A stretch of 64,000 nt of DNA from the NCBI GenBank assembly GCA_950295325.1, contig OX485804.1:14880001-14944000 (forward strand), read 5' to 3'. The notes beneath the pieces were generated by a model that saw only the letters and a list, made by a program, of their open reading frames with translations, was not told where the DNA came from and did no database searches. How positions within the stretch are numbered: the stretch's first letter is position 1; each line of letters opens with the position of its first letter. A program made the translations under genes and the position numbers. Below are positions 46,713 to 58,960 of the stretch, piece after piece. The DNA is from Polytrichum commune (lineage: Eukaryota > Streptophyta > Polytrichopsida > Polytrichales > Polytrichaceae).

Positions 46713-49700
46713 ATGAAGTTGCACTCATTGTTATTCACACCCTTATGTGCGGATGGATCTAACTTCCTAGAGTGGGCAAACGATGCAAAAGTGCTCTTAA
46801 GTGCAGAAGATTTAGCCAAGACTCTAACACATGCAACACCTACGCCAACAACCACTACTGAGGACGACGCAGAAACTCCAACTCCAGCAAGGACGAGAGC
46901 GCAGACTGCCACTCGGATACCAGAAGCAGCCCGATGGCATGCTCTCATGACACTAAGGCGTCACCTCGAGCCATCATTGAGACTCCAGTACCTGCAAGTT
47001 GAAGATCCAGCAGATCTTTGGGCGGAACTACATGCTCGATTCGATCATCAACAAACGTTGTTCCTACCTCAAGCCAGGATGGATTGGACCAACATCAGAG
47101 TCATGGACTTCCCAAACTTCTCAGCCTTCAACTCCGAACTCCATCGGATTATTGCTCAACTCAGAATCTGCGGAGTCGAGATCTCGGAGGCCGAACAGGT
47201 GGAAAAGACACTATCCACCTTCCCACCCGCAACAGCAATCCTCTCACAACAGTACCGCAACATGAAATTCAAGAAGCACTCCAAGCTAATGGCATACCTC
47301 CTACTGGCCGAGAAGCACCACCAATTACTCCTTCATAATGCAGAATCGAGACCGGCGAGAGAAGTCCACACAACGATCGCCAAACTCGAGGAGGAGGAGC
47401 GAGAGGAGCCAAACGGGAACTCGGGAGCACCCGCACCACAACCAGGACCGGGATCATCATCGGGAGCGGATGCGGGAGCTGGAGCGGGACGACGACGGGA
47501 GGACTCACCGACCCATCACCATGCGGAGGTTCACATAACCGAGGCCTCACGTAGGCCACCAAGAGGTTCTTTCCGAAAAACTCAACCCAAATGGCATAGT
47601 AAACCTGCAACAGGGAACCCACATGGACCTAGATATTTCCCACCTAAGCACGAACAGGCTAGGCAAACCTCGGGAAATTGTCACAAATGTGGAAGGAAAG
47701 GGCATTTTGCAAAGGATTGCAGGGCATCACAGTACATTGTAGACATGTATAAGGAGTTACAAGAGCTACGTAATAAACCTAGACAAAACTACAATTTTGA
47801 GCCCTCAGAAATGCCGGATGTTGATCTTGATGTGGAAAACTTCATGGCTATCCGGGAAGGAGGCACATTAACCCAAGATGTTGCCCTCCTGGATAGCGCA
47901 TCAACTCACACAATACTAACCAAGGCACAATTCTTCCACTTCCAAAGTGAGAAGTCCTGGTCCACTTGTAAGATACTTACAATGGCTGGAAGCCAGACTC
48001 TAAGATTCCGGGAGGGCCGGGCAACAATTATCTTGCCCAGGGGATTCCCCCTCAATTGCGAGAAAGCAATGTACGCTCCAGATGCGCCGAGGAGCCTGAT
48101 CAGCTATCGGGATCTGAGAGCGAGGAACATCCACCTCTGCACAAAGTCGCAGGGCGATGAAGAAGTCATCGAGCTTAGACAAGGATCCCAGATCATTGCC
48201 ACCGCTAGCGCGGGCCTCGATGGACTTTACAAGGTTGCCATAAAACCCTTGGCATCTAGCCCCACCCTAGGTGAGGAAGAGGTTTGCATGGCCGCGTGGG
48301 GGGGAGGCCCCATGACGGAGCGCAACCTGGCGCAGGGGGTGTCTGTAGACACTAAAGTCGCCAAGCCAGACATATGGCACTCCAGACTGGGACATCCGGG
48401 AACGACCATATTCCGGAGGATGATCCCATTGACCCAAGGTCATACACTTACAACGGCAGATGCCGGGAAGACGCAAGAATGCGTAGCCTGTGTCCAAGGA
48501 AAACTAATCAGGAGACCATCACAATGGACACTACCTACAGAACTACCTCCACCTCTATTCAGGATCCACGGGGATATATGCGGGCCGATAAGCCCACCTT
48601 CAGGGACATTCCGTTACTACTTCGTACTTGTGGACGCATCGGGAAGCCATCTCGAGGTTGCCCTACTCCCGACCCGCAACCTAGCCTTCCCGAAACTCTT
48701 ATCCATCCTCATCAAGTACAAGAACCACTTCCCAGACAACCCGATCAAGCACCTCAGAATGGACAATGCCCAGGAATTTCGATCCCACGCATTTGAAGAC
48801 TATTGCAACGCATCTGGGATCAACCTAACCTACTCCGTACCCTATGAGCACTCACAAAATGGCCTCGCAAAGGCATTTGTGAAGAAAATACAGCTAGTAG
48901 CCCGACCCTTACTACTACATTCCCGTTTACCATCTGACATGTGGGGGCATGCAATTTTACATGCCGCGGCTCTACTCAAACTAAGACCTACCCTCCTCAA
49001 CACCCAGACACCTCACGAACTCCTATCAGGAAGACCCCCGAACGTATCTCATATCCGAACCTTCGGTTGCCAAGTATGGGTCCCTCTCCCGGACCCAAAA
49101 CGGCACAAAATAGGTCCATAGAGACAAGAGGGAATCTATGTTGGGTACGATTCACCCTCGATAATCCGTTACCTGGAACCCACAACCGGGAACCTCATGA
49201 AAGCCAGATTCGCCAACTGTAAGTTCCTAGAACACGTATTCCCGAAACTGACACCAACTAAGCCCACCTCACCTTTAGACTTCGGTGCACCGGAGACCTT
49301 AACCATGAATCCAGACCCACCTACGGCGTTAACTAATACCGAGACATCCAAACTTCTAAACCTCAAGGCCTTAGCCGACAACGTACCCGATGGATTTTCA
49401 ACCGAGGAAAGAGTGATTCGAGGTGCCATCCCTGGCACCGGTAACATTCTACCTCAAAAACGCCCACCTACCAAACCACCTACCCAAAGGACACCTAAAC
49501 GGACAGTCAAAGCTCATTACACTACCGAGTCCTTAGACTCGAGCCTAGACACCGATCCAACTACCTTAGAGCAAGCCCGAAAGAGGGCGGATTGGCCACA
49601 GTGGCAAGCAGCCATAGAGGCCGAATACACCTCTCTCCGAAAACATGAGGTATTTTCTGACATCACGGACGATCTCGAGAAGCCACCAATCGGCCACAAG

Positions 49701-51154
49701 CTGATCTTCACCCGAAAACTCGACTCGCAAGGTCGAGTTCTAAGGTATAAGGTAAGGCTGGTGGCCCAAGGTTGCACTCAAAGGCCAGGTGTTGATTTTG
49801 ACCAGACGTACTCACATGTGATGGACTGTGTCTCCTTCAGGTACCTACTGGCACTAACAGTCCATCTTGCTCTAAAGATATACATGCTGGATGTGGTAAC
49901 CGCATACCTACACGGTACATTGGATTCAGTGTTACACATCAATCCACCACCTGGATTCCTAGAATCCATCCCTAAGCCTAAGCCGGGACGGTTTGTGGGT
50001 TTAAGGATATGTAAGGCCCTATATGGCCTTAAGCAATCAGGCCGAGCCTGGTACCACCACCTATGCAATTTCTTGGTCTCGCAAGGTTTTATCCACAACC
50101 CTACCTTATCTTGCATTTTCACATATTGCACTAAGGCTGGATTTGTGATTATTGCCGCATATGTGGATGATTTGAACATCATCGGGAACCCCGAGATGTG
50201 CAAATATGCTCAAGATATTCTAACAAGCAAATTCGATATGAAATACCTTGGACCAACCACGTTTTGCCTCGGACTTCAAGTCCATCATATGCCAAACGGC
50301 ATATTCTTACATCAACAGACCTATGTGCAGAAAGTACTTAAGATGTTTCAGATGGAAGATGCGAATCCGCTAGCTGCACCGATGATCGGCCGGAGCAAAA
50401 CAAATGAGGACCCGTACCAACCTCGTGAGGAGGAGGAGGAGGTAATAGACAAACAGAAGTACCTCACAGCGGTTGGATCATTTACTTACCTCACAACTCA
50501 TACAAGGCCCGACATCGCGTTCGCAACAAGCATATTGGCTAGGCATAGCCAAAACCCAACAATGCGACATTGGAACGGAGTCAAACACCTGTTGAGATAT
50601 CTTCGAGGTACATCCGACCTCGGATTATATTATCAGAAATCTAACAAACCTAAAGTGATAGGTTTTGCAGATTCAGGCTTCCGAACTGACCCGGACGCCG
50701 GGAAATCCCAAACGGGATATATCTTCCTCAAATGCGGAACGCCCATTTCGTGGAAATCCACGAAACAGACAGTAACCGCAACCTCGACAAACCACGCCGA
50801 GCTACTGGCATTTCACGAAGCAGCTCGTGAGAGCGTGTGGCTGCGAACCGTTGAGAAGATCGTTCGGGAGCAATGCCAAATTCAGGAGGAGGAGAAACCG
50901 ATGACCATATTCGAGGACAATGCAGCCTGCATCCAGCAAATGTCCTCGGAATTCATAAAGGCAGATTGGACTAAGCATATTAGTCCCCACATATTCAGTT
51001 TCTCTCAAGACCTGATTAGCAAGAACCAACTTGAGATTAGAAAAGTAGAATCATAGCATAATATTGCAAGGCTCTCCCGGCGTATAAGCACAAGAAACTG
51101 CTATATGCCACCGGGATGAGATCACTCCAGGAACTAGACTCACCACAGGTTTAA
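46713..51154 (+). pseudogene. Copia gag-pol polyprotein, broken
   Basis: One frame from ATG 46713. Gag is followed by a CCHC knuckle (CHKCGRKGHFAKDC, residues 323-336), a protease with DSAS at 394, and gag-pre-integrase (WHSRLGHP). The integrase core has Asp 621 (HGDICG) and Asp 684 (RMDNAQEF), but the expected Glu 36 residues on is Lys 720 (AAG at 48870). RT has YVDD at 1150-1153. RNase H contains ADSGFRTDPD and YEDNAAC-like FEDNAAC. An in-frame TAG at 49119-49121 splits the frame inside the integrase C-terminal part. A second TAG at 51054 and a small deletion with frameshift shortly after remove the usual DLFTK box before KALPAYKHKK and the natural stop at 51152-51154. Length and order are normal for Copia. 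The Lys 720 change and both TAGs look like G:C to A:T transitions. Confidence 0.93.
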
Positions 51155-51241
51155 CACTCTTTTCTTACTCAAGGTTTTATCCCAAAGATGGGTTTTACTT
51201 GAGCAAGTTTTTAATGAGGTTAACCTTAGGTTGAGGAGGAG

Positions 51242-51596
51242 TGTTAAGATATTGGCTAAAGGCATATTAGCAACCTAGGTTAACCGCCACTAGGACGGAA
51301 TCTGTTTAGTCATTAATGTGCCCATGTGGGACTTAATCCAGGTTTTAGTAAACAACCGCCATAGTGCGGGCCCAGCCTGACAAGGACGTAAAGGGTCTCG
51401 GGCCGCGGGCTAGCGGTCCGGGCTTCGACCCGTGTATGTGGCCGGATCCCAAGACATTAGTTATGGACCAATCACAGCTAGGGCAGGAGGACCCTGGACC
51501 CACATGTATATATATCGGGGGCTTAGCCTCCCATTCCAACTTTTCATTCTACATCGTTACGCTGCCTCTTTGTGTATTGGTCCCATTCTCTTAACA
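51242..51596 (+). repeat. Copia 3' LTR
   Basis: Identical to the 5' LTR as far as I can read. It is preceded by the purine tract and followed by the second CAACT target duplication. Confidence 0.95.
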
Positions 51597-51601
51597 CAAC
51601 T

Positions 51602-52699
51602 GACACCTTACCCAAAACTAGAAGTGAAAATGGAAAAAATAATGAGTGGTTGAAAATTTGTGTGTAACCAACATTGTTATATTTTCATGTGTGATGATGT
51701 ATAATGTGGGCCACACTAAATATTTGTGAAGGGTAAGTCACACTATATATATGCCCACAATATTTTAACATCAATATGTTTGTGGTTGCATGTTTATAGT
51801 CTCAATTCTTCCTGCACCTCTATATATACTAATTTCTTAAAAATATATAGGCATACATGTGGAACTTACCAAAGCTTAAACACACTACATACAGGCAAGG
51901 GAAGACTTGTGGAATCATATCAATTGATATGGAACTCCTACATATTTATTTTTTGCTATATGCTTTATGAGATATCTTGAGAAAGGTTCATTATTAAAAG
52001 TAGAAGTGATAAGTTATGTGTGTTTACACTTATTAAATAAAAACATGTGGGAGTAAAGTATTTTACTAAACCCCCTTTACCTCGGTAACAAATAGTGGGG
52101 GTCTCGCCCTTGCCATATACCTTAGTCAAAAACACCTCTATCGTTAGAAATTTCTCAAGTTGCATTTCCTTGTTATCGTAAAATACTACATGCATTATCT
52201 AACATTCATTTGAATAATTCTTCTTTGAGTTGTGAGACGAGGACAACAAAATGATTGATGGTGTGCCATCTACTTATGTGTATATCATGGGCCAATGTGA
52301 GCTGCATAAATTGATAATCTTTTACACTACTCAATGCAAGAGGACCAAATCGTATCCAATTGGACCAAAGTCAAGCACTTGACACTTTGCTTGAAAGAAT
52401 CTTCAATTTTGTTGCCTCATGTGTATTTTGGTGAGCATCTTGACTCCCACGATTCAAACCAAACAACATATATTGAACCTTTCAATGACGGACTAGGGCA
52501 ACACAATCGTTTACTTTGCATCATAGGCGGTAATAAATCAAAGTCACATGCGGGAAGTTGGTTCTCATTTGAGGGAGTCAATTTCAAAGTTAATACTCTT
52601 AATGGCTTCTTGAAATCCCAAGTCATTAAAAGTCCCGAGCAACACCAAACGAGAAGTTTGGTGCTTCTTGAAGGGTTATTATGTGAACAACCTGCTAAG
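51602..52699. other. Probable 3' end of the LINE and flank; no gene seen
   Basis: A 130-codon plus-strand frame at 52334-52726 lies opposite LINE sequence and has no motif. (GATAGA)n-type sequence occurs at about 52813-52832, just beyond. No poly-A tail or target duplication for the LINE was found. Confidence 0.35.
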
Positions 52700-53076
52700 G
52701 TTGTAGTGATCGGAATTCATCTCTAATGGGCTTATATAGGGGACATTCCAACTCGAAATGTGCCTCATTATTAACTGCATGATAAGAGCAAAAGTGACAT
52801 AGTCTAGTATCTCTAGAGATAGAGATAGAGATAGTTGACATCCACCAAGTGCAATGACTACTCTATGGTTTGAGGTGAGGTAAGCGGGCAATGATTTTGT
52901 ATTGTGGCGGTGCCAACGGTAGTTTCCAATACAATTCACATTCATATTTGAGAAAATCCTTGAGGTGGAGGTAATCTAGTTTCTTCCTTCATAGATGGAA
53001 AGAGTTCCACTCTTTAGCAAGAAAGGCCTCCTTTATATCATCATATATTATTTGAAATGTGGTTGGGTTGTTAAGG
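52700..53076 (-). pseudogene. LINE C-terminal zinc-finger part, broken
   Basis: The minus strand reads LNNPTTFQIIYDDIKEAFLA from the LTR junction, then after frameshifts RLCHFCSYHAVNNEAHFELE and CPLYKPIRDE. The C-x2-C...H-x4-C arrangement is the RT-associated zinc finger at the end of plant LINE proteins. It is separated from the RT part at 56073-58050 by an LTR insertion. Confidence 0.65.
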
Positions 53077-53689
53077 TGTGAGCCCAAATTGATGCCCACA
53101 TTGGTTGTTAACACTTGTAAAACATTACAAGTGGTGTTTTGGTGATTTATGATTATTCACAAAAATATAAAAAGAGTGAAGCTTGAAGAAAACTTAGTTT
53201 GAAGCATTAGGCTTTTGTGGAGTGAATTTAAGTAGGAGAAGGACAAACCTTGGTAAAGTGTGGTAGGTAGAAAGCCAAGGTTAGTTAAATGTTTGAATTA
53301 GGATCTTTGTTGATCATTTGAGGGAGGAAGGCTTAGGAGATAGGATTAGAGCCTACAAAGTAGGAGGAAATCTCGAGGGCTTATCGTGAGCCTTGAGGGT
53401 GCTCACCCCCTCAAACTCACTATATAATTCCTTATTCTTCTCTCACTCATCCTCTCTTCCCTTCGTGCTCCAAGGCACCCCACGTGTTATAAATGTGGGT
53501 GTGTTGGAAGCAAGATTGGAGCACATGTGTGTGCTTAGTTTTTAGTTGGAGAGCCAATGCTAGTTGGCCTTGAAGAGGGTTTGACCTCTTATTAGAATTA
53601 GTTTTTGGTGTGAATAATTTTAAGATATTTTATGGCTTTAAGTTGTAGTATTTGAGTTCATATTTCTTGGGTATTTCTTGAGTAGTCTA

Positions 53690-55800
53690 GGTTGTAAGGG
53701 GCATAACTTCCGAGCAGAAGAAAATACTTCGTTGAAATTTAGAGGGTTAGTAAATAACTTGTTTATATGAACATGGTCAAAATCTGAGGATATTTAGAGT
53801 ACTGGAGCAACAGTTATGACATTCTGAACTTCGTCTACATTTTCGAGCTAAAATGGGCATAACTCCTGGACAAAGGCTTGGAAACGCATGAAATTTTGAG
53901 GGATGCATTGTTCTTAGGTTTCCTAGTTGTGGTACAAATTTCAAGTCATTCCGAGTAGATGAGAAGGAGATATATTATTCTGAAGTGTTTTCAAGAGTTG
54001 CAGACTAAAAAGGCCATAACGTTTTGGCAGAAAATGAAAAATAGTTTGAAATTTCAGGGGGTCATAAACAATTAGTTTTTGTGATTGCTCCAAAAATTTG
54101 AAGTTCTTTGGAGCCTGTGAGAGGAAATTATGACATTCTGAACTTCGCCTACATTTTCGAGCTGAAATGGGCATAACTCCTGGACAGAGACTTCACTACA
54201 AGAGTTTATATGACCTATTTGACAAAAATGTGACGAAATTCTGTTAATTTGGGTGTCATATAGGGCACCTTGATTCGGTCATACAATTAACAGAGTTCTG
54301 TCAATTTCTTTGTCATCTGGGACAATTATACACGTAGGATTCCATTTACTCCGGCCCCCTTGCCATGTTGGATTCTCTTTACCTCGTCATTTACCCATGG
54401 TGATGTGGTTTAATGTCCAAGTTATACTAGTAAAAAAATCCTAAATTAGTAATCCACCCTCGCATTCGGGGCCTACTCACATAGGTCTAAGGCCGAAGGG
54501 CCACCTCACCTAACCTAGGCGAATGGACAAAGCCACCTACCTACCCTAGGCGAAGCCAAGGGTGAGAGGTCAAGGGGATCGAACCTTGAACCTCTTGGCT
54601 ATAGTGTGAAGGCCTTAGCCACTAAGCCACCGCTCATTACATGATATAGGCCAAGTATGTAAGAGTTTTGTATGAAGAAGCCATAAGACTTATAAACTTA
54701 TGTATATATATATTTTAATTAGTGAAAGCAAAAACAAGCATAGAATTAATGTATTTACTGTTTTTAATTAGTACGTATTGTATTTGTATTAAAAACAATT
54801 TACAAAAATACTCCTAAACATTATTACAGTAATTATTGTAATTATTTTAACTACATTAATTACAATAATTTCAGTATTTTACTGAAAATAGCAAATTTCA
54901 GTATTTACCTAAATTAGAAAATTTCAATATTTACTTAAATTAGCAAATTTCAGTATTTACCTAAATTAGCAGATTTCAATATTTACTTAAATTATAAAAT
55001 TTCAGTATTTACTTAAATTGGTAATTTCCCCATTTACTTAAATTGGTAATTTCAGTATTACTCAAAAGGGTAATTTCAATATTTACATTAATTCATTAAA
55101 TTAGTTATTACATTAATTATAGTAAATACATTATTTATATTAATTACTTATACTAGTAATTACAATACTTAAAAACCTTTTGTAACACCTTTTGTTGTTA
55201 ATAAATATGAGACACATGCTCAGGTGAAGGGAATAAGTTAAACGTAAAATATATAAATCTGATGACAGAAAATTGACACAAATTTTGAATAATGTCCGAA
55301 TTGACAAAAACTCATAGCTTTGAGCTGATTTTGTTACTTCGGACATTTTAGTGTCACATTTTTGTCAATTATACACCCATTTCCTTGTAGTGCTTGGAAA
55401 CGCATAAAATTTTGAAGGATGCGTTGTTCTTAGGTTTTCTAGTTGTAGTACAAATTTCAAGTCATTCCAAGTAGATGAGAATGAAATATATCATTCTGAA
55501 GTGTTTTCAAGAGTTGTAGACTAAAAATGCTATAACATTTTGGCAGAAAATGAAAATAGTTTGAAATTTCAGGGGGTCATAAACAATTAGTTTTTGTGAT
55601 TGCTCCCAAAATTTGAAGTTCTTTGGAGCCTGTGAGAGGAAGTTATGACATTCTGAAATCTGGGTAGACTAACACACTAAAATGGTCATAACTGTCGGAC
55701 AAAAAATGGGATAGGCTCACAAATTGGTGAGATATTTTTTTGTTTTGTCTCCCTAGTTACAGATAAAATTTCAGGACATTCCGATAAGTAATGGAAAAGT
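53690..55800. repeat. About 310-bp tandem repeat inside the LTR, split by CACTA copy B
   Basis: The anchor GCATAACTCCTGGACA, or a variant (GTCATAACTGTCGGAC), occurs at about 53857, 54171 and, after discounting the CACTA insertion, about 55685, giving a period near 310 bp. Shared blocks include CTTGGAAACGCATRAAATTTT, cut here to show its first part CTTGGAAACGCAT, and TTTGAAATTTCAGGGGGTCA. Confidence 0.8.
54194..55392 (-). mobile_element. Non-autonomous CACTA element, copy B
   Basis: CACTACAAG termini at both ends and a perfect 3-bp target duplication CTT (54191-54193 and 55393-55395). It is 1199 bp and is the reverse complement of copy A apart from fewer minisatellite units. It carries the same tRNA-like SINE, with the B box inverted at about 54575-54585. 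It has no transposase. Confidence 0.92.
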
Positions 55801-56077
55801 TACACTATTAGCTAGTAAAGTCTAGGGGAACAAGGGAAGTTTGCTTGGTTCTATTAGGGATAACCATTAGTTCATTAAACTACAATAAATGACAAGTATT
55901 TATCAATACTTAAACTTGTGTAATTCATGGAATCAATAAGCGAGAACTCATGTAGTAGTGTGAAATCGACGGCAAAGACTCGCTTCACAAGAGGGATATC
56001 TTTGAAGGCATGCGTGGCCAAAGTGGCCGGGTGGACTTTAGAAAAGTACAAGGATGTGACATTACCCGAGGTTAAGG

Positions 56078-58050
56078 AGTGTAAGAAGACATAATATAGA
56101 CTTGGCTAAGTTGTGTATATTCCAACGATAGATTTGAATCATACATTGTGTTACAAAGAGAGAAATCTCTACATGTCATTATAAACTTCTCCATTCGGGC
56201 TAGGACGAAATTAAAGGGTAGAGGCTTTTTGGTGACACAAAAATGTTCTAATGATATAGACCCCATGATGTCATCTACATGGTTGTTAATTTGTGTCATG
56301 TGTTAAATTCATGTTCGGCCATGTGTTAGGAAAGTGAGGTTGTTTTATTAACTACCTGAGATAACACCTTCCAATGGGAGTTTTTCAAGTTGGTCCCCAA
56401 ATTTCGGTGCCATATGTGAAAGTTGGAAGCACCGAATCCTTAAATAGATGGGATTTGAGTTCCCAACATGTGAGTTTGACTCTTGCTTCTTTCCTTAAAG
56501 TGGCCATCAAGGCTTTCATACATGTGATTCTCCATGTTCTACTAGATGGCTCAAAGTTTCTATGTGAATAAGAATCAACCCCAATGTAGTTGTATTCATG
56601 GCTTATATGAATAGGGTCCTTGCCTAGGTAAAATGCCTCTTTGTTTAATTTTCTTTTGTTGCAATCAAATATCATGGTTTTAGTCTAAGATAAATTGACT
56701 TAAAGGCTAGAAGAAGTGCAAAACTCATATAGCTTCTTCAAAAGTATTTGTAGGCCTACTCCAAATTTTGAGAGTAGAACAACATCGTCATCATAAAGAA
56801 GAATGGCAACATTGTGTTAAATAAACACGATGGATCCATGCCGATCTCATCCAAATATGTTTTAAGTTCATCAATGTACAAGCCAAATAATGTGGGAGAG
56901 AGGGGACATCCTTGTTTAACACCAATGTTAGGCATTACTTCATTGTGTGTGTTGCCATTTATTTGAACTTTTGCGTGGACTATGGTGTACATGGCTTTTA
57001 TAACATGTTGTAAAATGAGGTGGTACACCTAATCAGTGGAGGCATGTCCAAAGCTCGTCACGTGGGACTATGTCAAAAGCTTTTTTGAAATCAACAAAAC
57101 AAAATAGAGACATTGACTTACAAATACTTATTGTTCAATTAAAATACATAATGTCAAGATGTGGTCCAAAGTGCATCTACCTTCCATGAAACTTGTTTGT
57201 TCTCTTGCTCTCACCCCATTGAATTATGACCATCGACTAATTATTTTCTCCAAAACAAAGCCATCAAGTTTGTCAAAGACCGTTCCTATCATTATGGTCT
57301 TGTAGTTCATGGGGGAGTGTTTTTCACCAAATTTGAAGATCATATGATTGTTGTTGATAGTCCATGAAGCCACAAAACCCTATTTAGCCACCAAATTAAA
57401 TAGTGATGTGATTGGTTCACATAAATCATTTGCAAACCATTTTAAAAACTATGGTTTGAACTCGTGGATATCATCGGCTTTGCGATTTGTTGAATCTTCG
57501 TATGAGCCCATATTTCCCTACTACAAAAACATCATGAAGTTGAATGTTTGGAACAAAATGATCAATGATGCTTTGTCCCGAGGTGTATGGTTTTGTGCAA
57601 CAATCCTCTACTTCTTGTGGCATAAATGGGAGGGTTGAATACACTTTTTCTTCCAGCTCTTCCAAAATAATTTTGGGTCACTTTTGAGTAGACGATGTAG
57701 TTCCTTTATTTTGTTTGTGCTCCGTTTAAGAGAGCTTCTTATACTGAATCGTCATGCAATACCTTTTGAAAGCCATTTGGGAGGTATTGTTTAAGTGTCT
57801 AGAGTTTAGCACCATATGGAAGTTTATCCATGCCTCTTAACAATCACTACAAACCATTTGTTGGACAATCTGCCAATCAATAGGTACAAGGTATTCACCT
57901 TGCACGTTGCATTGGTATTGCATTCTAGTATATGATTCCTCCCCACGCGGTGTCCACAATCCACGTGAGATATGTAAACTTGAGAGATGAAGTCCTAGTA
58001 GTCCTCTTGTATGTATTTGTTTGTACCTTTTGTATAACAACTTCATATTG
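56078..58050 (-). pseudogene. LINE reverse transcriptase, broken
   Basis: Minus-strand fragments follow RT order: YSTLPFMPQEVEDCCTKPYT (57471-57665), FGEKHSPMNYKTIMIGTVFD and KLDGFVLEKIISRW (about 57225-57340), REQTSFMEGRCTLDHILTL, then DFKKAFDIVPRDELW (about 57055-57100), GVKQGCPLSPTLFGLYIDEL (about 56880-56940) and a later thumb/connection part (56385-56675) with GTEIWGP. These are conserved non-LTR RT boxes; the DDD-type catalytic segment near 56790 is in a shifted frame. Many frameshifts and stops are present. Confidence 0.8.
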
Positions 58051-58536
58051 CATATGTGTTGTTAATTAAATCAACTACAAAAACAAAAAATCTTCCTAGC
58101 ACAATCAAGCTTTGAAAATTTGTTCATAACACATTTTCTCTTCAAACCTCCTCACTTATTATATTTGCTTGTTGAAATTCATTCACTTCTTTTGCACAAC
58201 ATTTTAAAATCATAAGGTTGTCCCTGGAGACAGTACTTTGTTTCAAGTACCAACTTTCTCTAGTTGGACACAATTCCCAATAAGTGCACCTTCTATGTGG
58301 AATTGAGGTCCATAAATTTATCAAGGACATCGACCAAATACCTAGTACATAGTATTGCAATTTCATATTAACCCATGTTCTTTGTGATGATCAAGGTCAA
58401 CTTGGAATGTAATGCAAACTCCTCCTCTATGTAATATTCTACAACAAATTATTAACACTACACAAGCTTGTGTAGAGTGAGGATTTACCTTATCATAGCA
58501 AACACCTAAGGTGTATTAAGGTAATTTTGGCAATTG
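58051..58536. other. No gene seen
   Basis: Short minus-strand frames without motifs. This may be the degraded 5' part of the LINE. Confidence 0.35.
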
Positions 58537-58544
58537 TGTGTATC

Positions 58545-58952
58545 CACGGGGAGGTCACTTCATTGTCAAGTTGACACCACGTGCGGACAAAGTTTGCTAC
58601 CCCTATATTACATGCCATATATAATTTTAAAATTTATGATATTTTTTCTACATATACATAACCATTGATAGTATCTTTTGTATACTTTTTTGAAAATTTT
58701 AGTCATGTTTTTTTTTTTAGTAATTTTTTAGTTCAATTATGTGTCATTCTAGATAGAAATGGTATGTTTTATGAAAAAAACAAATCATCAAATTTAGTTA
58801 CCACTCTTGACTATGTCATAGGTATTGTGTATATCTACTCATGAAAAAATTTTGAAAAACATTTGACTCATTTTGGTGGTGCAACTTACCAAAAGAAGAT
58901 TTTTTTTGGTCGCACGTGGTGTTCAACTTCACAATGGAGTGATCTACCCGTG
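58545..58952. mobile_element. hAT-like MITE, copy 2 (408 bp)
   Basis: It starts CACGGGGAGGTCACTTCATT and ends in the inverse with small changes (ATCTACCCGTG). A perfect 8-bp target duplication TGTGTATC flanks it (58537-58544 and 58953-58960). It is inverted relative to copy 1 at 17681-18090 and similar throughout, including TTTGCTACCCCTATATTA. No coding. Confidence 0.9.
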
Positions 58953-58960
58953 TGTGTATC

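Larger units (their letters stand above)
45160..51596 (+). mobile_element. Ty1/Copia retrotransposon with two LTRs, recent but defective
   Basis: A complete structure is present: 355-bp LTRs at 45160-45514 and 51242-51596, each TGTTAAGATA...TCTCTTAACA, flanked by a perfect 5-bp target duplication CAACT (45155-45159 and 51597-51601). I find no difference between the two LTRs, which indicates very recent insertion. The purine tract TTGAGGAGGAG (51231-51241) directly precedes the 3' LTR. The coding region is one gag-pol frame in Copia order (integrase before RT), broken as described under the gag-pol entry. Confidence 0.96.
53077..56072 (+). mobile_element. LTR of the TGTGAGCCC family, inserted in a LINE
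   Basis: It starts TGTGAGCCCAAATTGATGCC and is related over long blocks to the inverse of 3998-5765. The left flank is TTAAGG (53071-53076), and TTAAGG recurs at 56072-56077, with LINE sequence resuming after it. The family end (GGCCTCACA) is missing. Since TTAAGG also belongs to the family's own end block CTTAAGGGTGGG, a small microhomology deletion of the last bases is a simple explanation. Without the CACTA element (54194-55392) the LTR is about 1.79 kb, like its relative. Confidence 0.75.

Noticed and set aside
52334..52726. 130-codon plus-strand frame
   Set aside because: It partly overlaps LINE sequence on the opposite strand and has no recognisable domain.
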